A stretch of DNA of 64,000 nucleotides. Source: Symsagittifera roscoffensis (taxonomy: Eukaryota; Xenacoelomorpha; Acoela; Convolutidae). Below the pieces are notes generated by a model. The model saw only the letters and a program-made list of their open reading frames with translations, was not told where the DNA came from and did not search any database. The stretch is from contig NC_087065.1 of the NCBI RefSeq assembly GCF_963678635.1, forward strand, positions 11,799,579-11,863,578, read 5' to 3'. Position 1 is the stretch's first letter; each line of letters starts with the position of its first letter. A program made the translations under genes and the position numbers. Shown piece by piece: positions 44,923 to 54,177 of the stretch.

Positions 44923-47175
44923 TCAAACTTGTGAAGTATCCTTTTCTTGTACCTTGTCTATCCCCTGGTGGCCCATCTGGTCGTGCGATCTGAAAAGCAC
45001 CTCCGTCTGGTACAACTGTGGTAGTATGATGAGATTGTGTTTGTGTAATATCTTTTCTTCATCTCTCCTCTTGCACGCTACCACCCCCTCAGCTGTGTGA
45101 TAAAGCAAGTCTTTCTTTTCTTTGTAGAACTGGCTCAAGATCTTGTAGCTGTCTTCCTCAAGTTCCCCCTTCTCCTTGACCCCCGACTGGATCCATTTGG
45201 AGAGGTTACTTGTCATTTTGTCATTCTTCTGGGCTCTTATTAGGTCTGACAGCCTATATCTCGCCTTGACATGCTCCTTTAGCGCCATGATTTGTCCATT
45301 CATCTCCCCAGGGTTGTGGATGTCATCACTCAGTTTCACGCATATCATCCTTTTCACGATTTTCATATCATCTTCTGGCACCAGATTCGTTCTGATGTTT
45401 GAGTTGCATGATAGTTCCCTGAATGGTTTCCTTGCGACCGCCATTTTCTCAAGTTCCTCACCACCTCGCATCTCCTGTATGTCCATGTTGTATGTTCCTG
45501 AAGATGGATCCGTCTGTAACTCCCTGTCGTGGTGCCTTGTCTTCTCTTCCGCCAGTATCATGCACAGACTGTCTTGGTTTTCGCTGCTCTCATCCGAGTC
45601 TTCATTCCACCCTTCACGCTCCCCGGACAATTTTCCTTCTCCGGTTCCTTCTTCCGTAAACCTGGAACACTCCCCGGACTCTTGACCTAGTCCCAGGTGT
45701 TCAGTATCTTCCTTGAACGTCACTTTCTTTTTCCTAACCTTGGTCTGCTCCAGAATGTCTTCGGGGATTTTGTCAACTAGTGACCGCACGACATCTTTGC
45801 TGTCAGTGACGCTTCCTCTTGATGAGTCAGTATCGTTCACTGTCTCTTTTCTCCGAAGTATAGTGAATTCCGGTTTCTCTTGACCCTTCTCCTGGATCAC
45901 GGCCTTATCATCTGATAGTTTCTCGAGCAACCTCATTAAGTCATCATCTATCTGTGCAGTTCCTGCTTCCACCTGGTTAAGATCATAGCCTTTTGCCTTG
46001 AGCGTCTCCTTCACGATCTTCGACTTGAGTATAATCTCAATCGGAATCCTCTTGCTCTTCCTCAAGATGGTCTTCTCTGGAGGCTCTTTAGGCAATTCAG
46101 GATGATCTTCTATCGGTTTGCCTGACTTGTCCAGCCATCTCGTGAGTGGAAGACTGTCGTACGTTTCCTTGTCCATGAATGAGAAGCCATCTTTGATTTC
46201 AGGTCTGTCTGCTTCTCTTTGCTCTTGTCTCTCATAGAACTCCGTCTTCTTACTCAAGCTGTCGGCATTCTGATGTTTATCTCGCGTTCTATGCTCAATT
46301 ATCATGTTGTATCCGTCCAGCCGAACTATCCACCTCCCAATGTAACTTTGGTCCATTGAGTACGTTTTCAGCCAGCTCAGTGCTCTGTTGTCGACTCGCA
46401 ACTTGAATGGCTCACTGCCCAGGTATGCCCTGTATTTCTCGACAAAGGTAACCACCGCGAACATCTCAGCTTTCGGTGCTCCGTACTTCATTTCCGTGTC
46501 ACTCAGGACTTTGCTCCCGTACGCTATTGGTCTCAAGACTGTCTTCCCATTCCATCCTTGTTCTTGGTGGAGAATCCCAGAAATCGCGACTACCGACGCA
46601 TCCGTGTCCAGCACGTACATCCCTTTCTCAGTCGGCATACCCAGTACTGGTGCCTCACATAGCTCTTTCTTTATCCTCTGGAATGACTCTTCTGCTGCGT
46701 TGTTCCACGTGAACTTCTTGCCCTTGTGTCTCATTAATTGTTGCATCGGGTATACCTTGTCTGCATAGCCTTTGATGAACTCTCTATAATAGTTAGCGAA
46801 ACCCAGGAAGCTCATCAACTGGTGCTCTGTCTTCGGTGATTTCCAGGTCAGGACTGCTTCCACGGCGTCCGTATCAGGTCTGATGCCGTGCTTGTCTACC
46901 ATCCTGCCCAAGTATTTTATTGAGTCCTTGAGTATCTCGCACTTTGATGGTTTAAACTTTAGCCCCGACCTCTTCATGCATGCAAACACTTCGTCTAGTC
47001 TCTCAATGTGGTCTTCCAGTGTTGGCGTCGCTATTACCACGTCATCCACGTAGAACATTACCAGGTTGCCATACTTCTTCGTTACGCCTATCAGCGCGTG
47101 TGCCATCAACCGCTGAAACGTGGCTGTGGCATTGCAAAGTCCAAACGGCATCCGTTTCCATTGAAACAGACCCAA
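44923..47175 (-). CDS. E2 reverse transcriptase (palm to thumb), RNase H and spacer
   Basis: A 750-codon ORF whose frame is open up to about 47273. RT: MGLFQWKRMPFGLCNATATF, catalytic YVDD (about 47040), KCEILKDSIKYLG, MSFLGFANYYREF. RNase H: VLDTDASVVAISG, YGAPKAEMFAV, LRVDNRALSWL, HQNADSLSKK, with all acidic residues present. Then comes the long acidic spacer (about 330 residues) with LSGERE and QESGEC, and the first half of the integrase zinc domain with both His (SHDQMGHQG). It ends in a frameshift at 44930. Confidence 0.9.
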   Translation of the reverse strand: MGLFQWKRMPFGLCNATATFQRLMAHALIGVTKKYGNLVMFYVDDVVIATPTLEDHIERLDEVFACMKRSGLKFKPSKCEILKDSIKYLGRMVDKHGIRPDTDAVEAVLTWKSPKTEHQLMSFLGFANYYREFIKGYADKVYPMQQLMRHKGKKFTWNNAAEESFQRIKKELCEAPVLGMPTEKGMYVLDTDASVVAISGILHQEQGWNGKTVLRPIAYGSKVLSDTEMKYGAPKAEMFAVVTFVEKYRAYLGSEPFKLRVDNRALSWLKTYSMDQSYIGRWIVRLDGYNMIIEHRTRDKHQNADSLSKKTEFYERQEQREADRPEIKDGFSFMDKETYDSLPLTRWLDKSGKPIEDHPELPKEPPEKTILRKSKRIPIEIILKSKIVKETLKAKGYDLNQVEAGTAQIDDDLMRLLEKLSDDKAVIQEKGQEKPEFTILRRKETVNDTDSSRGSVTDSKDVVRSLVDKIPEDILEQTKVRKKKVTFKEDTEHLGLGQESGECSRFTEEGTGEGKLSGEREGWNEDSDESSENQDSLCMILAEEKTRHHDRELQTDPSSGTYNMDIQEMRGGEELEKMAVARKPFRELSCNSNIRTNLVPEDDMKIVKRMICVKLSDDIHNPGEMNGQIMALKEHVKARYRLSDLIRAQKNDKMTSNLSKWIQSGVKEKGELEEDSYKILSQFYKEKKDLLYHTAEGVVACKRRDEEKILHKHNLIILPQLYQTEVLFRSHDQMGHQGIDKVQEKDTSQV

Positions 47176-47273
47176 CTCGCAGGCAAACCCTGTCTTGTCC
47201 CTGTCCTGCTTCCTTAGTGGTACTTGCCAAAAGGCCGAGCCTAAATCAAGAGTCGTAAAAAATTTTGCATCAC

Positions 47274-48734
47274 CTAACTTGAGAGGCTCTCATCAATCCT
47301 AGGTATGGGATAGGCATCCTTCACCGTGACGGAGTTCAGGTATCGAAAGTCACAACAAAACCTCAACTGGTCGCCTTTCTTTTTGGCCATCACTACTCCA
47401 CACGCCCACGGTGACTTGGATGGTTCTATCATATCATACTCTAGTAACGTCTCGATCTCTTTTCTACACGCGTCCGATTTGTGTGGGGTCATGCGCCTCG
47501 CCCCCTCCCTGTGTGGTACCGCGTTTTCCTCAAGTTCTATTTCATGCTCAACGAAATTACAACACCCGATATCCGCCTTATGCCTCGAAAAAACTTCCTC
47601 GTTCCGCTCCAGTACGTCCTTGATGGCTTCGAGCTGTTCATCTTTCAGTTTGCCCCTCAAATGTTCAATCTCCGGCAGGACCGGTTTTTCATTTTGCATT
47701 TCATCTAGTGTGGGTCGCTCTGGAAAGTTTGAACAGCTCGAAAGACCATCATCCGTTTCTGACTTAAGTGATTTAATAAGACCTGAAGAATCTTTTATTT
47801 TCTGCAATCGTCTCAAGATACAAATTTTGTCCCTGTGATTGGGACAATCAACAACTTCATTTTGTTTTGAATTCTCAATTGTTTCATATCGAGTTTTAAC
47901 CGGTAAAGCATATCCCAGTTTCCTCCCTCTTTGTATCGTGATCGGTATATCAAGGGTATTCAACAAGACACTGACGCAGAGGCCGCTCTTCGTTATCGAA
48001 AATGATCTTCCTAAAACAGCAGCACTTTGACTATTAGGATTCGGAACTATGCACACTTGCTTGTTGTCACTTAGTTCATTGTAATTTTTCATCCTCAAAC
48101 TTACGATTGCCGCTTCATTAGCTTTTAGCCTCACCCTCCTACTCAAGAATACCGGTGCTTTGTTTTCATTTGCCATTATTAAATTTACCGGTTTGATTGC
48201 GTACCTCCTATCCGGGTTCCGTATCCTGAACATTGCGTTATTTAAATCAATCGTTACGTCGAAATTCCTGATGAAGTCTCTGCCCAAAATGAATTGGTCA
48301 GATTCATCTAGGTTTTCTACCACGATAAAGCTCATCCACAGGTTACGTTCCCCCAAATTGAGGGCTATTATCGGCGTCCTGCCCAGCACCCGTAGGGCCC
48401 CTTTGTTTGCAGCTGACAGCCGTATTCTCGAGTCTATCAAGTCACCTTTGTCAAAGCCCATCTTCTCCCAAGTTTCGATTGGTATAACGCTCAAGACTGC
48501 TCCCGTGTCAAGCAACCCACGCAACTGAGTCTTTTTGCCACTTATATCCAGCACGTGCCCTGTCACATCTGCCTCCGTCCCGATGTGCATTGCATCTTCC
48601 TCAAGCATGGCGCAGTGTCCAATCGATCTCACTTTCAATTCTTCTTTCCCTACGTAGATTTGTCCAATTAGGTCTTCGTCACATGTTATCATCGTTTTGG
48701 TATAGATGTTGATCCCATCTATATTTAGCATCAC
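47274..48734 (-). CDS. E2 protease and first part of reverse transcriptase
   Basis: A 486-codon frame. The retropepsin site is LLDTGAVLSVIP at about residues 75-86, followed by LGRTPIIAL and the conserved FILGRDFIRNFDVTIDL. RT begins with the Ty3-type CCNFVEHEIELEE, MTPHKSDACRKEIE and CCDFRYLNSVTVKDAYPIPR. The frame ends at TAG after one missing base within the RT finger region (about 47283). Its start overlaps the end of the gag frame, where another one-base change near 48780 breaks the reading. Confidence 0.9.
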   Translation of the reverse strand: MMLNIDGINIYTKTMITCDEDLIGQIYVGKEELKVRSIGHCAMLEEDAMHIGTEADVTGHVLDISGKKTQLRGLLDTGAVLSVIPIETWEKMGFDKGDLIDSRIRLSAANKGALRVLGRTPIIALNLGERNLWMSFIVVENLDESDQFILGRDFIRNFDVTIDLNNAMFRIRNPDRRYAIKPVNLIMANENKAPVFLSRRVRLKANEAAIVSLRMKNYNELSDNKQVCIVPNPNSQSAAVLGRSFSITKSGLCVSVLLNTLDIPITIQRGRKLGYALPVKTRYETIENSKQNEVVDCPNHRDKICILRRLQKIKDSSGLIKSLKSETDDGLSSCSNFPERPTLDEMQNEKPVLPEIEHLRGKLKDEQLEAIKDVLERNEEVFSRHKADIGCCNFVEHEIELEENAVPHREGARRMTPHKSDACRKEIETLLEYDMIEPSKSPWACGVVMAKKKGDQLRFCCDFRYLNSVTVKDAYPIPRIDESLSS

Positions 48735-51070
48735 CTCGTGTGGACCGTAAGCTTCAGTATATCTGCTATCAACACGTACCGACTTGCTGCCCCTCTCATG
48801 AGTAGTGCTCTCAGTGCTCTAGAAGTCGTTTGTGGGCTTATACCACTCAAATAGTCTGCATACACGTCAATGTGCATTATCGTCTGGTCGCTCGGCTCGC
48901 TCAAGTTTCTGGTTACCTCGTGGCCGCCCACTGTGATTATCGACATTATCCTTGCCCCGATCTTCGATATGCCAAAAGGTTTACCTGTCACCATTTTCAC
49001 AGTATTGCAATTCCCGGTCTTTGTTGAGCCTGGTATAGCCTCTGGTATTTGTTTCGATCCGGTTAATGCTTCGTTAAAATTCTGTCTTTCTATCTCCAGC
49101 TTTAGTCGTTGCTCTATTTCTTTCGCAGCCAGATCCTGTTTCACTTTGGCAATTGCTTCCGTCGCCGCTTTCTCATAATTTATCTCTAGAGAGTTCCCTG
49201 CCGCGGATTCTATGGCATCATTAACATGTGATACAGCTTTCACTGTCTTCGTCGGCAATTCCGTGCTTGGTGCTCCTAAGTTCCTCGATTCAAATTCGTT
49301 TTGCCTGTTCCGCTGATTCTGCACCGCCGCTAATGCCAACTTATGTTTAGGGTGACTCTGGTCCTTGACCGCTTCCCAGAACAAGGGACAATCCATTCGG
49401 AAGTGCCCCTCCTGGTTACAGAAGAAGCATCTTGCGCCTATCTTGATGATTAAGCCACTATAGTACTCGTGTTCCTCCATCTGGCTCATGTCCTCCTCAT
49501 CTGGTGCATATCCTAGACTCTTCATGCCTTGTTTGTATGTTGTGCAGTCAGCCACGTGGTGATCCGCCGACCCGCAGTTCGCGCATGATCTGCGCTTGTC
49601 CATGTCATCTCTAGGTTTGTACCATGACGACCTCTGCGGTTGACTTCCCCCTTGCGTGTTCCTGTTTTCTGAATACGAGTATTTCTTGGGTTTCATCAGC
49701 ATGTATTCCCTTGATTTCTGTCTCATTTCTTCTGGGGTTGGTGCGCTGTCTTTCGACAATGTGTAGTATGTTGCTAACATTGTCCTTAAGTCGTCACTTT
49801 TTACCCCATCAATGAACTTCGAGGCAATGCTAAAGTTTCTTCTGTTTGTCGACTCCTCTGGGTCACTCCTTCTTCTCAAGCTCTCGAGATCATCTAGGAA
49901 CCGATCTATTGACTCGTCGTCCCTCTGCCTTCTCTTTTCAAATCGCATCATCGCTTGGTGACCCTTCATGCCTGACCCGAATCGATTCAGCAATATCTCG
50001 AAGATCTTGTCCGCGGTATCGCGTTCTTCTTCTTTCTTCGCAACCACGCATTTTAATGCTGTGCCTTCTAAATTGCTGAGTATGGCTGTGCATGCTTGTC
50101 TTTCATCGTTCAAGTTGTCTTGCTCTAGATGTAATCTCATCACTTCCACCCACGTGTCAATGCATCCATCTGAGTCGTCTTTGAATTCTTTTGGCTTCTT
50201 GAATGTTTTTCTTGATTTCCCATCTCTCCTATCGCTCGAGTTAGTGTTCCTCGTGGCGAAGGCCTCTAGAGTCCTGTTCATCATCTCCCAAGTGTTTGCC
50301 CATGTCATAGCATCCGGACCTGCGTTGCTGTTAGCTGTTGAGTCCCCCGGACCAGTCGTTGTACTTGACATTCCATTCTTCATGATTGTTTTAGCAGCTG
50401 TTGGTGCTATGCTCACCGTATCCCGGGTTAAGGGCAACGGTGTCGATTGCCGTTTGTTCCTTTGTGGTTCCACAAAGTCAACTCTGGTGCCTTGCGTGCG
50501 ATCCGCTGCCGGTCTTTCTTGTGAGGTAGAATTACTCAAGATTGCATCCAATTTCGCCTGTATTGCACACGAACTCTCGGCCTGATTTTTGCTCATTGTG
50601 TCCATTCTCTTTTCCAGGCTACCTAATTGGCTGTTGACATCATCATATCGGTTTTTTAACTGTTGCAAATCTTTTTTGATGTTCTTATCTCGTTCTACAT
50701 TGGTGGTTTCTACATTATCTGACATCTCCTTGAGTCTCTCTTCTGTTGCCTTGGCCAGGTTAAAATAACTATCCAGATACTCGTTTTTGTTGTATCTTAA
50801 TTCTTTTCTTATCACTTCTCTGTCCTCTTCGCTGTGCTTCAGCTTTTTGTCGATCTGATTCAGTTTCGCCATCAAGTCACCTAGCTCAAGAGTAGCCTCT
50901 TCATGGTCAGCCGTCGGTTTTTCTTCGGCCGTCGCTTCTGCTCTAGTTTGTTCCTCTCTCGGATTGGCTTCTGTCGTCTTCGTGCTCACTGTTCCAAATG
51001 TTCGTGCTCTTTCAGCTTTTGGTTCTTCAGTCACGTTCTCTTTCGTTTTTATTCCGACCATCATCGCCAA
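48731..51070 (-). CDS. E2 gag: coiled coil, capsid-like region and two zinc knuckles
   Basis: A 779-codon frame (the first in-frame codon is TTG; it is really the continuation of the short ORF upstream). A coiled coil lies at about 60-180, and the capsid-like region at about 300-440 (DGCIDTWVEVMRLHLEQ, LNRFGSGMKGHQAM, SKFIDGVKSDDLRTML). CCHC knuckles are at Cys496-Cys509 and Cys548-Cys561. Capsid and knuckles are in one frame here, whereas E1 needs a frameshift between them, so a continuous gag-pol frame is the likely ancestral state. Confidence 0.9.
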   Translation of the reverse strand: MAMMVGIKTKENVTEEPKAERARTFGTVSTKTTEANPREEQTRAEATAEEKPTADHEEATLELGDLMAKLNQIDKKLKHSEEDREVIRKELRYNKNEYLDSYFNLAKATEERLKEMSDNVETTNVERDKNIKKDLQQLKNRYDDVNSQLGSLEKRMDTMSKNQAESSCAIQAKLDAILSNSTSQERPAADRTQGTRVDFVEPQRNKRQSTPLPLTRDTVSIAPTAAKTIMKNGMSSTTTGPGDSTANSNAGPDAMTWANTWEMMNRTLEAFATRNTNSSDRRDGKSRKTFKKPKEFKDDSDGCIDTWVEVMRLHLEQDNLNDERQACTAILSNLEGTALKCVVAKKEEERDTADKIFEILLNRFGSGMKGHQAMMRFEKRRQRDDESIDRFLDDLESLRRRSDPEESTNRRNFSIASKFIDGVKSDDLRTMLATYYTLSKDSAPTPEEMRQKSREYMLMKPKKYSYSENRNTQGGSQPQRSSWYKPRDDMDKRRSCANCGSADHHVADCTTYKQGMKSLGYAPDEEDMSQMEEHEYYSGLIIKIGARCFFCNQEGHFRMDCPLFWEAVKDQSHPKHKLALAAVQNQRNRQNEFESRNLGAPSTELPTKTVKAVSHVNDAIESAAGNSLEINYEKAATEAIAKVKQDLAAKEIEQRLKLEIERQNFNEALTGSKQIPEAIPGSTKTGNCNTVKMVTGKPFGISKIGARIMSIITVGGHEVTRNLSEPSDQTIMHIDVYADYLSGISPQTTSRALRALLMRGAASRYVLIADILKLTVHTR

Positions 51071-51464
51071 CCTTTCTGTAAAAGATGTCTTTTTTACTTG
51101 AGTCTTCTTTCACCGTTTCTTCGGTGTTGCCTATTGCATCTTCCACGTTGTCTATTGGTGAGAATTCTATGGGTTTCGAGTTTGGTTCTTCTGCATTGGG
51201 CATTGGAGTTGACTCCGTCGCTATTTTCCTTGTTTCATCAACACTTTGATCAGGTGTCTCTAGATCAATCTCGATGGTGGGTTCTAGTCGTTCCCCTTCC
51301 ATGCCCTCTCTTGCTCTCTCCTTTGTACTCCTTGTGCTGACCATATTAACTGAAAAGCTCTTCTTTGTTATCTTCGGACCCATTGATGTTGTTTTACGTA
51401 GCGACGAATTATACTTTGCTTCGGCAGGTCTTTTTTCAGCTACCGGTACCCTGCTCCGCCTCAT
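51027..51464 (-). CDS. E2 gag N-terminus
   Basis: 145 codons from MRRSRVPVAEK, a basic then acidic, disordered-looking segment comparable to the start of E1 gag. The frame is lost near 51085 in an A-rich run (coding strand AAAAAAGAC) where the main gag frame takes over. The start at 51464 is the first Met of the element RNA frame and the only credible one. Confidence 0.7.
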   Translation of the reverse strand: MRRSRVPVAEKRPAEAKYNSSLRKTTSMGPKITKKSFSVNMVSTRSTKERAREGMEGERLEPTIEIDLETPDQSVDETRKIATESTPMPNAEEPNSKPIEFSPIDNVEDAIGNTEETVKEDSSKKDIFYRKVGDDGRNKNERERD

Positions 51465-51573
51465 TATTTCTATTTACAATTCCTCTTATTTACATTTTTA
51501 CTATATACACAATCCTATTCTAAGAATAAAATCTTTCGAGAGGAAAAGAAAAAAAGTTTCTTAAAAAAAAAAG

Positions 51574-51690
51574 ACCCTGTCCCAAGACCCTGTCCCAAGA
51601 CCACTGTCCCAAGACTGTACTGTCCCAAGACTGTCCCCAGACTGCTCTGTCCTAAGACTTCTTCGGCACTGTCCCAAGACTGTTGACAAG
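51574..51690. repeat. CTGTCCCAAGAC short repeats in the E2 leader
   Basis: Seven to eight imperfect copies of CTGTCCCAAGAC, 11-20 nt apart, directly upstream of gag. On the element strand they read GTCTTGGGACAG. The function is not visible. Confidence 0.75.
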
Positions 51691-52541
51691 TGTCTGGGTG
51701 GTGGGACTTCTTTCCTCTTCGTTATGGGGACTTCTTGATTCGCCGTACCTTGTACCACCACTCAAGCTCTAGTAAAATTTTCCCAAAATCCTCTCTTAAA
51801 AACCAAATGCTGACCCCCCTTTTTCTTATTTCTCTTTTTGGCTACCTCTATTTCAATGTTCCAAGTAACTTGAGACCAAAACCTGTGCGCAGGTATCTTG
51901 TGATCACCTGTTCGTACAAAATTTTAACACAAATCCTCACCAAAATGCAACAAAAATCTAAGCAAGAAAAAGTAATAAAAACAGAAAGATGAGCCCACCT
52001 TAACTTCAAAGGTGACAAATGTCTACCTTCTATCGAAAAAAATGTCTTGTACCTAATTGCCACGCGTTTCCTTCCCCCCTGCTAGCGATCTTCTGGGGTA
52101 TCACAAAAACTGTCTATGTCCGTTCCCCCCTACCGATCCGACCAGGGTACCTACCTTAACCTAATTCCAATTTTGGATATCCGCTTCCTATGACCAACGC
52201 GTGTAAATGACTAATGTAACTAAATCAACGATGTCGACTAATTAGTTACTCTAATTTCCCCCTTTTTACAATTTACAACCGCCAACCTCTAACTTAACCA
52301 GCCCCCCTTCTAACCTCCCCCCTTTTTAGCCCCCCTTCTTAAGCCTAAAATTACCTTAAGCGCCGGGTGCTAAACCTCTCAAGAGAAAACCGTAGACCTG
52401 TCTCCAGGCCTGCTCAAGTAAAAACGTTCCTCAAAACCGGGGGATGTCGCTTATCCTATTTTACACTTATCTCCTATAATGTAATGTGGATTTTAACGAT
52501 ACCCGTTCTGCCCAACTTGAGAACTCGAGAATTGCCAAATC

Positions 52542-52808
52542 CTTCTTGGCTGCTTTCCCACTCGACTGGTCACCTGTTCCAGTCCAGTCTCCTATTGGTT
52601 CAGCTCAAGTGCTCCTGAACCACTTTCCCACTCGGCTGGTCACCTCTTCCAGTCAAGTCTCCTATTGGTTCAGCTCAAGTGCTCCTGAACCACTTTCCCA
52701 CTCGGCTGGTCACCTCTTCCAGTCAAGTCTCCTATTGGTTCAGCTCAAGTGCTCCTGAACCACTTTCCCACTCGGCTGGTCACCTCTTCCAGTCAAGTCT
52801 CCTTGTTG
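52542..52808. repeat. 70-bp tandem repeat in the E2 leader
   Basis: Units begin CTCCTGAACCACTTTCCCAC at 52612, 52682 and 52752, exactly 70 bp apart, with a diverged unit before and a partial unit at the end. The middle units are nearly identical. Copy number could vary between insertions. Confidence 0.9.
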
Positions 52809-53254
52809 TCCAGCTAAGTTCCAAGCTATCTAAAAACCCTTGACAACGCCCCACACTCGGGCTCTTTATTGAGGTTACTGGGTTAAATTGCTAGGTTGAT
52901 CGAAACGATCGAACTTGTAAAACAGTATGGGTATACTATTTAATTAATATAAAGGTTTGATCCAACTAATCTGGTGTCAAAGTCACTGTCTTTTTTCGTT
53001 TTATGGTTTTTGTTTCGCTTTTTGTCTTTTTGCTCGTGTTTTTGTCCCCCTAGTTGCCCCCCTTTACTCGGTTAGCTAAGCCTCGTTCGGAGAGCGTACC
53101 AGGAAGTTTTCTTGAGTTTTCTTAAAAAGCTATCACGGTACAACCGGAAGGTTTGCACGTTCCTGTCGAACCGTACCGCCGGTACTCTAGAATGGGCATT
53201 CAGCCCGAAGCTGTCTCAAGTGGGTTCGACTCCGTAGTCTTGATGTCGTAAACA

Positions 53255-53267
53255 CCCAGGAGCGCCA
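53255..53267 (-). other. E2 primer-binding site
   Basis: Plus strand CCCAGGAGCGCCA, the same tRNA complement as E1, 11 nt (TAAAAACACTA) inside the 5' LTR. Confidence 0.85.
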
Positions 53268-53278
53268 TAAAAACACTA

Positions 53279-54162
53279 TGTATCATTCGTCTACTGCAGT
53301 CACACATGAGGCTTAAGAAAAATAGGCCCTATAACCATTGGCTCAAGAGTCAGGGACACTATCTCTTGTGTTTTTGTACCTCAAATCAGTCGGAGCCAAT
53401 TCGGTTCGCTTGTGACATGAGACTACGACCCGTTACAGCTTAAAGGCTACTACTAAAATATCCCCCCACTCTAGAATTAGAAACGTCCCCATACTTAGGT
53501 CTCTAGATACCCAAAATACATGAACGCCATTAAAAACCGGGTTGGAACAATCCGTTAAGTTACTTTTTATTAGACAGTGGAACTTTGATCCATTTCAGAT
53601 GGATCAACCTAAAACTCGCCTTATCTCAACATAACTATCATAAAATACACTCGAGAAATTTTAAATTAGTACTCACATTGTAGCACACTCAAGAAGGGGA
53701 AGTACTTCAGTCGGTAATTAACTCAAGAATTAAATAATGTAACTAAATGAGTTTTAATGTTAGTCAGTTTCAATAACAAGGACAAGTCTTAACTCTAGGA
53801 TATAGTTTCTCGTGAACCATTGGGACACTCAAGTTGTCCACCTTTCCGTCGAAGGTTCACTCTGGTCCAGCTCAAATAATTGTTCTCTCGGGAATACTCT
53901 GTCCTCTATTTCAGATGGGACAGCTCTACTCTTGTTCACTATGATGGAAATTGCGAATAGCAATTTCCTACCGATTTGTCTTGCAACTTTCCCGCGTTTT
54001 TCACTCGAACGTTCTGACTTCTCTTTTCTGATTTTCAGTTATCGCGAGAAAATCGTGCATGACAGGTTCCATTCGAAATTTTGAAAAACTAAATTTCACT
54101 CCAAAATCAAGTGTTTTTTGCTTCTCTCAAGGTCAAACTTCCGAATATGACCGACTGGCACA
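53279..54162 (-). repeat. E2 5' LTR
   Basis: 884 bp starting TGTATCATTCG and ending CTGGCACA on the plus strand. It matches the 3' LTR at about 99% by eye. Drives the element toward lower coordinates. No strong TATA box was picked out. Confidence 0.93.
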
Positions 54163-54177
54163 CAGTCAACTAGTACC

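Larger units (their letters stand above)
51465..53254. other. E2 5' leader
   Basis: 1.8 kb without credible genes, holding two separate repeat clusters (listed below). The rest is C/T-rich on the plus strand (52060-52350), that is purine-rich in the element RNA. Confidence 0.6.
31981..54162 (-). mobile_element. Giant Ty3/gypsy-type LTR retrotransposon E2, both LTRs present
   Basis: 22,182 bp between and including two 884-bp LTRs. The order on the minus strand is 5' LTR, PBS, leader with repeats, gag, PR, RT, RNase H, spacer, integrase, macro domain, gap, ORF2 in pieces, polypurine tract, 3' LTR. By eye the LTRs differ at fewer than ten positions (about 99% identical), so the insertion is recent. 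Lesions: frameshifts near 51050, 48780, 47280, 44930, 36300 and 35558, and in-frame TGA at 38207-38209 and 35250-35252. No target-site duplication is found at the outer ends. Confidence 0.93.

Noticed and set aside
31971-54173. Target-site duplication of E2
   Set aside because: Left AAACAA and right CAGTCA do not match in any alignment of the TG..CA ends.
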